The translations under genes were made by a program, and so were the position numbers. From a virus, in the IMG/VR virus record IMGVR_UViG_3300035698_029165, positions 1 through 54,593 of that record: a DNA stretch of 54,593 nucleotides. One strand, 5' to 3'. Positions within the stretch are counted from its first letter, which is position 1. The number at the start of each line of letters is the position of its first letter. The notes beneath the pieces were generated by a model. The model had not been told where the DNA came from. It saw only the letters and a list, made by a program, of their open reading frames with translations, and searched no databases. This document shows, one piece after another, positions 41,703-50,047 of the stretch.

Positions 41703-42956
41703 TTAATCCTCCACATCCCATAAATCAATAGGTTCTTGTTCAACAATTTCTGGTTTATAGTCGGATTCAATCAACCGAGGAATGTACCCCTGTTCGCTGT
41801 CCCAATATCTAATTCGGGAGGTTGAAATCCCAACGTAATCTTCTTCACTATCTACCCCAATGAAATCATGACCTGTCTGTATACATGCAATCCCCGTTGA
41901 GCCACTTCCCATAAAAGGATCAAGAATTGGCCCATTAGCCACAGGCACATCGTCCAACAAACGTTCCATTAATTTAATGGGTTTTACCGTATTGTGGCTC
42001 ATACCTATACAAGTTTGAAAAGTGGGTGAGCCTTCCACAGAAAGATTCATCACATCTCCAGTATAAGGAACAAGCTTAATTGATTCTACACATCTAAGTA
42101 CATACCCAACTCCTTCGTGTACATACCCAACTCCTTCATATCCCGTGTAAACAGGTTCCTTTTCCGTATCAAATAAAGAAAGAGGGGTCATTGTATAATC
42201 CCCTTTCCTAATATCTTTTGCTTCAATCCAATTAACACTACCCCCAATAGGAATCTGTTTTCTGTCGGGTCTCCAAATCAAGTATGGGTGGTTGTCAGAT
42301 GAGGGGGCAGTATGATTTGTCCCTTGGATATGAATATCATACAAATGAGTGGATGTATACAGATGTCGACTAACGTCAGATACGGCATTAAATTCCCCAT
42401 TTGCACTAAACACCCTGTCTCCAATTTCTATCTCTTTTATAGGATGGTAACCCTTTATAGTCATCACTAATGTATCTGGATGTAAACATGGATGGAAATT
42501 CTTAATTGGATTTACACCTCTATTCCGAGGATTGTCATCTCCAGGATTCCCTTCCTTACGACCACAGTTACGTTGTTGAGAATTAATAGAATAACACCCA
42601 GCCTCCCGTTCAGACCGGGAAGCCTTGGGTACATAATGGAAATGGCCAGCTTCTCTCACCCAAAGGATAGCATCACGGATATCAAAACCTGCATCCTCAA
42701 TCCTACAAGTTCCAGTATGCCCTGTTGGTTCTGATTCTGGTGCTACCAATAGTAAATGAGCACCAGGCATCAAAATTCTTTTCAGATCTGCTGCCTGTTC
42801 CTCAGTTGGTTGACCAACAGCAATGACTCCAGGCCAGGAGTTATCTTTTTTTTCCCCAACTTCCCAGGTACTAATATCAGATATATACAAAGCCTGCATA
42901 TAAGGAGTGGATATTAAAGTTGTAAGATAATCTAATAGTTCTTGTGGTATTTTCAT
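41703..42956 (-). CDS. phage DNA methyltransferase (C-terminal type) with mini-intein
   Basis: 417 aa. The first part has LKRILMPGAHLLLVAPESEP, DAGFDIRDAILWVREAGHFH and PKASRSEREAG, typical of a family of phage site-specific methyltransferases. Next comes NFHP/TVKPIKLMERLL, split by a mini-intein, then the SAM motif LDPFMGSGSTGIA. No DPPY or TSPPY catalytic motif is visible, so activity may need a partner or a degenerate motif IV. The ATG at 42956 has only a weak ribosome site. The frame stays open to 43115 and encodes GDSGGASRFFKC, the end of the middle module found elsewhere in this window, inside the helicase gene overlap. Splicing is needed to join the two conserved halves. Confidence 0.8.
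   Translation of the reverse strand: MKIPQELLDYLTTLISTPYMQALYISDISTWEVGEKKDNSWPGVIAVGQPTEEQAADLKRILMPGAHLLLVAPESEPTGHTGTCRIEDAGFDIRDAILWVREAGHFHYVPKASRSEREAGCYSINSQQRNCGRKEGNPGDDNPRNRGVNPIKNFHPCLHPDTLVMTIKGYHPIKEIEIGDRVFSANGEFNAVSDVSRHLYTSTHLYDIHIQGTNHTAPSSDNHPYLIWRPDRKQIPIGGSVNWIEAKDIRKGDYTMTPLSLFDTEKEPVYTGYEGVGYVHEGVGYVLRCVESIKLVPYTGDVMNLSVEGSPTFQTCIGMSHNTVKPIKLMERLLDDVPVANGPILDPFMGSGSTGIACIQTGHDFIGVDSEEDYVGISTSRIRYWDSEQGYIPRLIESDYKPEIVEQEPIDLWDVED
41991..42488 (-). other. mini-intein (166 aa) in the methyltransferase
   Basis: Begins CLHPDTLVMTIKGYHPIKEI, block B SSDNHPYLIWRP, ends IGMSHN followed by extein Thr. No LAGLIDADG motif. A 21-bp tandem duplication near 42105-42145 encodes EGVGYVHEGVGYV. 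Residues before and after are NFHP and TVKP, a conserved motif in this methyltransferase type. Confidence 0.88.
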
Positions 42957-43068
42957 GTTTATGTTTTCTCTCAAGCATTTGAAAAAACGAGAGGCTCCAC
43001 CAGAATCCCCATAATAATCAGGATTGTGGTCGAATGCAGCAGTGGCTTTCTGGCCAAAGAAATCACTC

Positions 43069-44718
43069 TCATAAACTATCCAGTATCTCCGCCGTTTTGT
43101 CAACTTCGTCTCCAACCACTTGATTCTGATTTGAAGTCATTGGCATATCGAAACATGTCAAAAGACGACGACATGGCCATTCAACACGAGCCAAAAACAT
43201 CTCAAAAGGTTTTTGGTCACGGGATTTTAAACATTGAAACTGAACTCTGTTAGCAGAAATAAGATCCTCGTCAATCCAAGAAGACGTAACAATGTCAGCA
43301 GAACGCTCACATTCATTTGCATAGCTCAAAGCTGTCACATCATATCGAGCTGCTCCTGTCTTCTCTTTAATCTTCATTGCTGACCGCATACCCTCACGGC
43401 TGATTTGAAATAACCCCACAACAGCAATACCTTCACCTCGATTAAACGACATTGCCAATTTTTTAGTATCCCGAATGATTTCATTATCCCTGTCAGTACG
43501 GCTGGCCACCCATTTACGAGGGGAAAGCAAACTCACATGGTCAATGACAATCATTCTGAAGGAACTCTTGGAATAGATAAGTTCAGCCTTCTGCCGAAGG
43601 TTATCCATAGTGAAATCCATCCTGTTCGGATCAGCAACTTCGATATGGATTTTCCCATAGTCTATTGGTTTTGGATAAGGTTTACCCATCTCATCCACAG
43701 TACAACTCAAAATATCCTTAGTCACAGGGTCATGATACTTTTTCCCTGTCAAAGGGCATGTATCCACATCTATGGACTTGCCATTAAAATCAGGTACCAC
43801 GTAATCAAATAGAAACCTTTTTGCATTAACATGATGCCTATCCAAGGTACCATCACGAAGATTCTCATACTCTAAACCAACAGTATCTGCAGGGGACGAT
43901 TGAAGCCCTAAGTAGTACCTGATCAATCTGAATTTGGGGTGGCTTGAATGAATAGCGTACAGAAGATTCCTGCACTGCTCGTAAGGCATCTCCAAACTGA
44001 ATAATAAACTGGAATGTAGATGATAGATGGCTTGATTATATATCCAATTCAAAGCCCAAGTACTCTTCATGCCTCCTGTAAAAGCAGCATGAATCCACAA
44101 TTCAAATTTTCTAGCCCCGTTAGTAGCAACATCAATTTGAGTCAATCCTGTATGTTGGCCTATTCCAGCTAAAGGGTCAGCCTCGACACGTTCATAACGG
44201 CGTGTGAAATCTTCACCATCCTGAGTTACTTCACCTGAGAGCCGAGAGCCTGTCACAGGAGCTACTACGGCATGACTTTTTTCCAGAAAATAGTGAACCG
44301 AATCCATTGGACCCTTCAACATCTTCTTATCACGACCTTTTCTAATCTCCAATCCCGTTGTCAGGATTGTACCGACATCTTTCATCAATTCCGTGACTTC
44401 TCGAATACGACGTTCCTCTGCTTTCACTCCAAGTCTGGTGTCAAAATCACCCTGGGAAAACCCCTTAATGTTCTCCAACACTCGCAGACGTTCAAGGACA
44501 GTATCCTCACCGGTTCTGGAAAAATGGGTTTGCAAAGTGCTGATGTCAGGAACATGGTTATGAGCTCTGATAAACTGTTTCACAAATTCCCAAATGACCA
44601 CATCTTCAGGAAGGTCAAATTGTAAGCCTGAATCATCGAGTTTTATGTAGTTTCGTAAAAAAAGGTCAAGATTGTCCCCTGGTGCAGCAATAAACGTTGA
44701 ACGCAATAATGTTTTCAT
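43069..44718 (-). CDS. dnaB-like: DnaB-like replicative helicase
   Basis: 549 aa. Residues 1-150 are a helical N-terminal domain. The RecA-like ATPase follows, with ELWIHAAFTGGMKSTWALNW (Walker A, Lys218), SLLFSLEMPYEQ, FRMIVIDHVSLLSP (Walker B) and VVGLFQISREG (motif with Gln). This layout matches DnaB family C-terminal domains. The Walker A reads GGMKST, so Met stands where Gly normally precedes the Lys. It would unwind DNA at the fork. The ATG overlaps the stop of the candidate loader gene (ATGA). Confidence 0.85.
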   Translation of the reverse strand: MKTLLRSTFIAAPGDNLDLFLRNYIKLDDSGLQFDLPEDVVIWEFVKQFIRAHNHVPDISTLQTHFSRTGEDTVLERLRVLENIKGFSQGDFDTRLGVKAEERRIREVTELMKDVGTILTTGLEIRKGRDKKMLKGPMDSVHYFLEKSHAVVAPVTGSRLSGEVTQDGEDFTRRYERVEADPLAGIGQHTGLTQIDVATNGARKFELWIHAAFTGGMKSTWALNWIYNQAIYHLHSSLLFSLEMPYEQCRNLLYAIHSSHPKFRLIRYYLGLQSSPADTVGLEYENLRDGTLDRHHVNAKRFLFDYVVPDFNGKSIDVDTCPLTGKKYHDPVTKDILSCTVDEMGKPYPKPIDYGKIHIEVADPNRMDFTMDNLRQKAELIYSKSSFRMIVIDHVSLLSPRKWVASRTDRDNEIIRDTKKLAMSFNRGEGIAVVGLFQISREGMRSAMKIKEKTGAARYDVTALSYANECERSADIVTSSWIDEDLISANRVQFQCLKSRDQKPFEMFLARVEWPCRRLLTCFDMPMTSNQNQVVGDEVDKTAEILDSL

Positions 44719-45626
44719 TTACGGCCACCCCATTTTTTCTTCTTGTCTTTTTCTTCCATACGCCGAACTTCATTATCAGGATCAAGTTCACCCACCATAG
44801 TAGAAGGTGCAGCTAAACCTGTGGGTGCAGTATTTTGTCGGGAATAACAAACTGTGGGTTTGATTGGTTTGGAGGGGTGAACTTCTTGTGTTATGGGTGC
44901 AGCTTCCCCAGGCACACTAGTTCCAATGCCCATTGAAGATACTCCAACATATGGGTCCAATGCAATATGCTCCCAATCTTCCATATGAGAGCCGACATGA
45001 ACACTATATGAAATATGGCCTTCCATCAATGGATATGAAGGCTGGTCAACCACCCACGTTGGTTTGTCTCTGAAATCCCTGAGTGTCAAGGTTTCTAACA
45101 TAACCTCAGACATGGCTGAATTTCTGGCAGCCTTCACCCCCAAACACACAATCAATAATGCAGGATGCTCTACCAATTCCGATAATGCCTCAATAGGTGA
45201 TTTTTCCATTTTCTGACGTTCATTTTCTCGAATCCCTACAATGTCGGGGTCGTAAACATTCAGACCTTTAGACAACCAGGCATCCATCAACAATGCATCC
45301 GAAACCACAAGGAAATTCCAACGTGGTCCCATCCGTACAGCCACATGTCGAATATGCTGTTTCAGATTAAAGGATGTAGATGTAATCATTATATTAGTCT
45401 TGTGTTTATTAGACAGCTGGGACGATTTGACAGGAGCAGCCTTTGACAGACCTTTCCAACCTCGTTCTAAATTAAGTTTTACATCTCGAACCTGCACACA
45501 ACTGCAAATACGGGTCACTTCCCCCATAGCTACTAAAGGCCGTTCTTCTCGTGTTAAAGATACAACACCTCGGCCACGGCAGAAAGGGCAATTGGGAAGT
45601 CCATCACCAGATGGATAATCACTCAT
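44715..45626 (-). CDS. candidate helicase loader or accessory protein (303 aa)
   Basis: N-terminal zinc-finger-like CPFCRGRGVVSLTREERP, then CSCV, as in many phage DnaC-type loaders. The central region includes TNIMITSTSFNLKQHIRHVA, then FLVVSDALLMDAWLSKG, resembling an AAA+ strand-helix pattern. A Walker A Lys is not visible, so it may be a loader that has lost ATP binding. It lies directly upstream of the helicase gene and overlaps it. The C-terminal 60 residues are Pro/Lys-rich and disordered. The ATG at 45626 sits after GGAGGTTGATA. Confidence 0.6.
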   Translation of the reverse strand: MSDYPSGDGLPNCPFCRGRGVVSLTREERPLVAMGEVTRICSCVQVRDVKLNLERGWKGLSKAAPVKSSQLSNKHKTNIMITSTSFNLKQHIRHVAVRMGPRWNFLVVSDALLMDAWLSKGLNVYDPDIVGIRENERQKMEKSPIEALSELVEHPALLIVCLGVKAARNSAMSEVMLETLTLRDFRDKPTWVVDQPSYPLMEGHISYSVHVGSHMEDWEHIALDPYVGVSSMGIGTSVPGEAAPITQEVHPSKPIKPTVCYSRQNTAPTGLAAPSTMVGELDPDNEVRRMEEKDKKKKWGGRK

Positions 45627-45628
45627 TA

Positions 45629-48600
45629 TCAACCTCCACGAGCATCTGAAAGTAATCCACTGAAAATATCCGAAATATCATTAGATACTTCAATAACGGA
45701 TACGTCATTCTCACCTTTGAAGCGTTTTCCCAAAACGGTTTCAATCAGGTTCATTTTCTTACCCAAAACACCCATAACTCGTTTGTCAATCGTAGCTCCA
45801 TGCATATGACTACTGGCTACCAAATGAAGGGCATAGCAGGTATCATGAACACTCCCTATACGAATCATCCGACCGACCAACTGGATGAAATCACCCGCTG
45901 ACCAAGGTGTGTCATAACAAATAAGAGCCTTAGCTGCCTGAAGATTGATGGCATCTGAACCAGCCATCGTAATACAAGCTACCCGTACATCAGAGTTCGG
46001 GTCCTGAAAGGCTGCCTTGGCTGCCTCACGTTGATCCTCATCCTCAGAACCTGTGATCCGAACAGCAGGTATCTTGGCTTTGGCTAACCTCGGCATAATG
46101 ATGTCCACCATCGTTCGGAACCGAGTGAAGATAATGACATTTTCTTCTGCAAAATCTCCATTAGATAGAATATCTATCAAGGTCTCCAACTTGGGTGATA
46201 AACAATCGGTTGCCCCTATTAACTCCAAGTCATTCACAATCTCCTGACAATAAATGAGGGCAGTCAATTTTGTAGTTTCCTTATCGATCAATCCATTTTC
46301 AGTCCCTATTTCCAACAAACCTTCTAGAGCTTCCTTATATTTATCATCCTGCTCGTGGGTCATCTCCACGGAGATATTCTGAATAGTCAAGGATGGCAAC
46401 TCTGAGGCCACTTCATACTTGGGACGGCCTAGAAAATATGGGGCAATTGTATTCTTGAATTCCAGAACTCGGGACTTGGTATACCCAACTATGACAGGGA
46501 CTTGACGGTTGCTTTTTGGTATTTTCTGCATCCTGGTTATACAGTAATGCTGCATGAACTGACTGGTTGACATCTGGAATAATCCTGGTACCACCACTTT
46601 ATAAATCCCGTGGCCTTCCATCAGATTGTTCTTTATGAGTGTTGCCGTCAATCCCCACACTTTGTCGGCTTGTTCTGCCAGATGTTGACAGACCTGGTGA
46701 ACCTGAGTCTTGGGGTTTTTAAATGCAGTGCAATTTGATACTAAAACACCCCCCGCAAAATAATTATGATTATCTTCAACCTCTAAATTATAAACATATT
46801 GATCTTTATCTGAGGAGGGTGGATTCCAAATAGATTTATATAGTACCCAATCAGTAATCAGTTTATTTTTTGGTGTCACATCTAAAGAATGCGGGTATTG
46901 GAGTTGTAAATAATCAGGAAATTTATACTCTACTCCAGGTAATTTATATGGCATTAAAGCTAAAAATTTACGAGCCTCTTTATCAGGAAGATAAATATGA
47001 GCTAGACATTTTTTAGAACCTGTTTTCCTATCTGACCGTTCCTTTGAGATTTTAATTTGAGCTTGTAGACCCCATTTCCAATTCAACCACCCAACTATCA
47101 ATTCCTGTTCTTCAAAAGTAAAACCCTGAGTGTGTAAAGAAATTGAATATGTAAAAGTATCATTTTTACAAAGATAGGTTGTTAAAGACCCGTCATCTCC
47201 ATACCACACAGCTAATCCTAAAACACCTACTTTATCCAACCAGTCAAAAGTCACGTGTTTTTTATTTCTCTGTCGAATCCGAGACTGTACTAACAAAGAA
47301 GTAATTCCAGCATTACCCTTTAATTGGAATCTGTTGAGAATAGATGTTTCTTTATAACCACTTTGACAAGATGTTATACCAGACACCCCTAATGATCCTA
47401 ATACCTCTTTTTTCCAGTTTAAATAAGCTGATTGTTTTTCAGACTGAATAAAACATACCCCCCATAAATTTCTGTTTGGGTGACTTATACTGGCATCCCC
47501 TAATAAACCTCCAAGTACTATTTGCATCTGATCATCAGTCGGGTAGTTATTGCATAAATACTGAACAGGGCTATCTTTTTTTAATGCTGAAGCCACACAT
47601 TCTTTATCATTAAGTTTATAATATTTATGAGTTTTTGTTACTCTAGTTTTCCCTCCAAATCTAAAAGTAAGGTGGAGTAATTTCTTACTGTTCATCTTAG
47701 TACGTATCCACCGGGTTACTTTTTTTTCTTCGATTTCACTAGTATTTAGATTCTTTGACATTACAGACACAGGTTGTTTTTGACATACAATTTTCCCAAC
47801 CAATTCCTGTGTACCGTCTGCTAAAGTGATTGGTGTGTGGTACTGGAAACATTCGTCCGCAATCAGGACATAATCCTTAAAATGCTGAAGGTGAGTGAAA
47901 TCCTGAACTGCTGACCGATAGCCCATTATCAGGACAGTTGGGCCAGTAGCTTTGGCAAAAGCTTCACGAGCTTTTGCCCGAACCTTGGGGCTGCCTTTAC
48001 AAATGACGGTCGTGATACCCTGAGTAAACTTTTGAAACTCCTGTGCCCACTGTTTAGTGGCGGATTTTGTTGTTAAAATAATAACTTTTTGGCTAGGCTT
48101 CTTTGCCCAAAGATAGCACAGTGCTCCAATAGACTCCAAGGTGTTATGATTCACGAAACCATCGGCCACAAAACAATGTTCGGGATCACTAACTTCAATG
48201 TCAGCTACGGCTTCTTCACCATCCTTAATGTTGACGATGGGATCATAGAAAAAGTTATTCTCACACAACGATTCAGTATAAGAAACATCTACCCGATTTT
48301 TAGGAGTTATAAAGCCAATCTCTTCACCAAAAATACGGGTATCGTCTCCAAATATAGTTAATTTTTTAGGACCCCTGGATGAGATAACCCCAAATCTTAA
48401 AAGTAATATCTGGATTTCCTTCAGCATTTGAATAGAAGCACTTGATACTTCAATAATGCCCTTTGTAACAGAACCTTCACAATCAAAAAAAGCACGAAGG
48501 AATGCTGCTACTGATTCACGTGTACTTTGAAAAATATGCCTGGGAATATATTGATCTTTTGAAATACTTTTATCTCGTTCTGGCACAGGTAGGGTTGGTT

Positions 48601-49159
48601 TGATCTCAGGAAACTTTGATAAAGATCTGTCTATACAGATAAAATCCCCCTCTTGAAGGTTTCTAGTCTGAATGAACTCAAAAGTACCATCAGATTTCCT
48701 GACTTTTAAAGGGTGGACTAAAGACCCAGTTGTTTCATAACCTCTACGGGTAGTTATTGTTTTAGTAGGTTTAACCCCACAATTATAAAACTTTTTAATA
48801 GATGCCCATTTTGTCCCCGTCCAAACCTGAGTAGGTTGACTGAGCGGGTAGAACGTGTCAGGTTTTAACTCAATATTAACAGGAGCCAGATCCTTTAATT
48901 GCAGTAGCCCTCGATCAGTTAAAACCCAAGTAAGAAAACTGGTGCACTTACCCAATCCAGTGTCGTCCCCTAATATGAAACGTTTCATCAACAGCAGATG
49001 GAAAATCCCCTGAACCTGATAATATCTGATATTCAACGGTTTTTCTGTCCCATCAAAATCTGTGAATGTCTCTTTCAGAAACTTGGTTGGCTTCAAAACT
49101 AAATCTTGTCGTTCACGTATACCTTTCAGCTTCTTTTGAACTTTGTCCATATTTGACAT
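45629..49159 (-). CDS. SNF2/SF2-type DNA helicase with two inteins
   Basis: 1176 aa, of which about 535 are exteins. Motifs in order: RYYQVQGIFHLLL (Q-like), Walker A GDDTGLGK/T split by intein H1, VIILTTKSATKQW (Ia), VLIADE/C (DEAD-type motif II) split by intein H2, WGLTATLIKNN (III), NVIIFTRFRTMVDI (IV), then DAINLQAAKALICYDTPWS (V) and QLVGRMIRIGS (VI). This layout is an SNF2-like or RapA-like ATPase. Both inteins sit inside the ATP-binding machinery, so unspliced protein cannot hydrolyse ATP. The ATG at 49159 is chosen for AAAAAAGGGAG upstream; the frame continues to 49216 within element B. It may act in recombination-dependent replication or fork remodelling, as T4 UvsW does. Confidence 0.88.
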   Translation of the reverse strand: MSNMDKVQKKLKGIRERQDLVLKPTKFLKETFTDFDGTEKPLNIRYYQVQGIFHLLLMKRFILGDDTGLGKCTSFLTWVLTDRGLLQLKDLAPVNIELKPDTFYPLSQPTQVWTGTKWASIKKFYNCGVKPTKTITTRRGYETTGSLVHPLKVRKSDGTFEFIQTRNLQEGDFICIDRSLSKFPEIKPTLPVPERDKSISKDQYIPRHIFQSTRESVAAFLRAFFDCEGSVTKGIIEVSSASIQMLKEIQILLLRFGVISSRGPKKLTIFGDDTRIFGEEIGFITPKNRVDVSYTESLCENNFFYDPIVNIKDGEEAVADIEVSDPEHCFVADGFVNHNTLESIGALCYLWAKKPSQKVIILTTKSATKQWAQEFQKFTQGITTVICKGSPKVRAKAREAFAKATGPTVLIMGYRSAVQDFTHLQHFKDYVLIADECFQYHTPITLADGTQELVGKIVCQKQPVSVMSKNLNTSEIEEKKVTRWIRTKMNSKKLLHLTFRFGGKTRVTKTHKYYKLNDKECVASALKKDSPVQYLCNNYPTDDQMQIVLGGLLGDASISHPNRNLWGVCFIQSEKQSAYLNWKKEVLGSLGVSGITSCQSGYKETSILNRFQLKGNAGITSLLVQSRIRQRNKKHVTFDWLDKVGVLGLAVWYGDDGSLTTYLCKNDTFTYSISLHTQGFTFEEQELIVGWLNWKWGLQAQIKISKERSDRKTGSKKCLAHIYLPDKEARKFLALMPYKLPGVEYKFPDYLQLQYPHSLDVTPKNKLITDWVLYKSIWNPPSSDKDQYVYNLEVEDNHNYFAGGVLVSNCTAFKNPKTQVHQVCQHLAEQADKVWGLTATLIKNNLMEGHGIYKVVVPGLFQMSTSQFMQHYCITRMQKIPKSNRQVPVIVGYTKSRVLEFKNTIAPYFLGRPKYEVASELPSLTIQNISVEMTHEQDDKYKEALEGLLEIGTENGLIDKETTKLTALIYCQEIVNDLELIGATDCLSPKLETLIDILSNGDFAEENVIIFTRFRTMVDIIMPRLAKAKIPAVRITGSEDEDQREAAKAAFQDPNSDVRVACITMAGSDAINLQAAKALICYDTPWSAGDFIQLVGRMIRIGSVHDTCYALHLVASSHMHGATIDKRVMGVLGKKMNLIETVLGKRFKGENDVSVIEVSNDISDIFSGLLSDARGG
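46733..47851 (-). mobile_element. LAGLIDADG intein H2 (373 aa) in the helicase
   Basis: Begins CFQYHTPITLADGTQEL (Cys at residue 437) and ends GGVLVSN (Ser-Asn, residue 809) followed by extein Cys. Block B is RVTKTHKYYKL. LAGLIDADG motifs are VLGGLLGDASI and GLAVWYGDDGSL. It splits the DExx box (IADE/CTAF). The penultimate Ser replaces the usual His, which may slow Asn cyclisation. Confidence 0.9.
48143..48946 (-). mobile_element. intein H1 (268 aa) in the helicase
   Basis: Begins CTSFLTWVLTDRGLLQL (Cys at residue 72) and ends DGFVNHN (residue 339) followed by extein Thr. Block B is TTGSLVHPLKVR. One LAGLIDADG motif, AFLRAFFDCEGSV, is visible and a second is not clear, so the endonuclease may be a half-site or decayed form. 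It splits Walker A between Lys and Thr (GLGK/T). Confidence 0.88.
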
Positions 49160-49210
49160 AGGTATGCATCTCCCTTTTTTAACAGAGGTCAAACTTCGGC
49201 TATATATTTT

Positions 49211-49320
49211 AGTCATAAGGAACTTGAACTGTTAACCAAACGGGTTAACAACTGCCCTTTTCTTGCTTCATAGATAATAGTTTCGTCCTTGCTTGCCCTT
49301 GGGGCAATGCACTGACCAGA
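49211..49320 (-). promoter_or_regulatory. element B, long form
   Basis: Same order as the copies at 17 kb and 41.6 kb: TTGCCCCAAGGGCAA hairpin, shared ACGAAACTATTATCTATGAA block, perfect GTTAACC/GGTTAAC hairpin, then AGTTCAAGTTCCTTATGACT. It is 50 to 160 bases upstream of the helicase ATG at 49159. An open frame across it (49213-49398) looks like an accident of the repeat. Confidence 0.6.
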
Positions 49321-49444
49321 GCTTTCATCTCCACAAGCATTTATACTCTCTGAATGACTTTCAGCGAGTTGTTTTAAAATCAAAACCTTTGTGATCATTT
49401 CGTGATTATTGAAACAATCATAAAAGCTTTATAACAGATTTAAA

Positions 49445-49473
49445 GAATTAGTCCAAATCTTTTTGACTAATTC
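49445..49473 (-). terminator. weak terminator-like stem-loop
   Basis: GAATTAGTC (49445-49453) pairs perfectly with GACTAATTC (49465-49473) around an 11-nt T-rich loop. On the minus strand it is followed by TTTAAATC, a poor U-run. It lies 35 bases after the stop of the 179-aa gene. Confidence 0.5.
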
Positions 49474-49507
49474 CCGTGTTTTCATCTACCCCAAAATGGA
49501 TTTTTTT

Positions 49508-50047
49508 TTACTTGAGAAGAGTAACTAGAATTTCAGCAGTGCGGCCTCCACCTGAATAAAAACTCGAAGAATTTGTGATAGTCTCATAAAAGTTTTCCAG
49601 CCATTCTAGGAGTGGAAACAGAGGTATCTCTTTATTGGCTTTAATAGCAGCTTTGAGAGTGAGCTTATCATAGGTAACCTGCAAAATACGGGCTGGGCGT
49701 CCTCGTGCCCATTTAGCTGTTTGTTTGAGAGCCTCATTAATATTGGCAATGTAGTCTTGGTCTGGCTTCTGGGAACGGTTATAGTTGGGGACCAACAGTT
49801 CACCAATAACAATGCGATTCAAAGCTGCAATAAGGTATTTATCGTTAGGCTGTATACGCCATCGACGTTGTTCCTCGAAAATAATCCTAAAAGCATACTG
49901 AAGATATTTTGCAGGGACACCTGCCCCTAGTATTTGAGCTGTCAATTGTTGCATATAAGGTTTAGCAATCTTCCCAGCTGCGTTAGAAAAATCCTTAGTG
50001 ATTACCTTGGCAGACTGAACAATTATATCCATGGGGGAATTAGTCAT
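49508..50047 (-). CDS. unknown protein (179 aa)
   Basis: Helical, basic. The C-terminal segment has SSSFYSGGGRTAEILVTLLK and the middle QRRWRIQPNDKYLIAALNRI. No catalytic motif recognised. The ATG overlaps the stop of the peptidoglycan-binding protein (ATGA), so it is the last gene of that unit. Confidence 0.5.
   Translation of the reverse strand: MTNSPMDIIVQSAKVITKDFSNAAGKIAKPYMQQLTAQILGAGVPAKYLQYAFRIIFEEQRRWRIQPNDKYLIAALNRIVIGELLVPNYNRSQKPDQDYIANINEALKQTAKWARGRPARILQVTYDKLTLKAAIKANKEIPLFPLLEWLENFYETITNSSSFYSGGGRTAEILVTLLK

Noticed and set aside
45629-49159. Insertion sequences or group I introns as the cause of the gene interruptions
   Set aside because: The inserts keep the reading frame and begin with Cys and end with Asn before Cys, Ser or Thr, which is the layout of inteins.
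49211-49320. tRNA-like reading of element B (GTTCAAGTC resembles a T-loop)
   Set aside because: The five-base T-stem would have two mismatches in each copy and no acceptor 5' strand lies at the right distance. A regulatory repeat explains the recurrence better.
49213-49398. 61-residue open frame across element B
   Set aside because: No ribosome binding site. The frame is carried by the repeated block, and the same block at 16.9 kb and 41.6 kb has stops in that frame.
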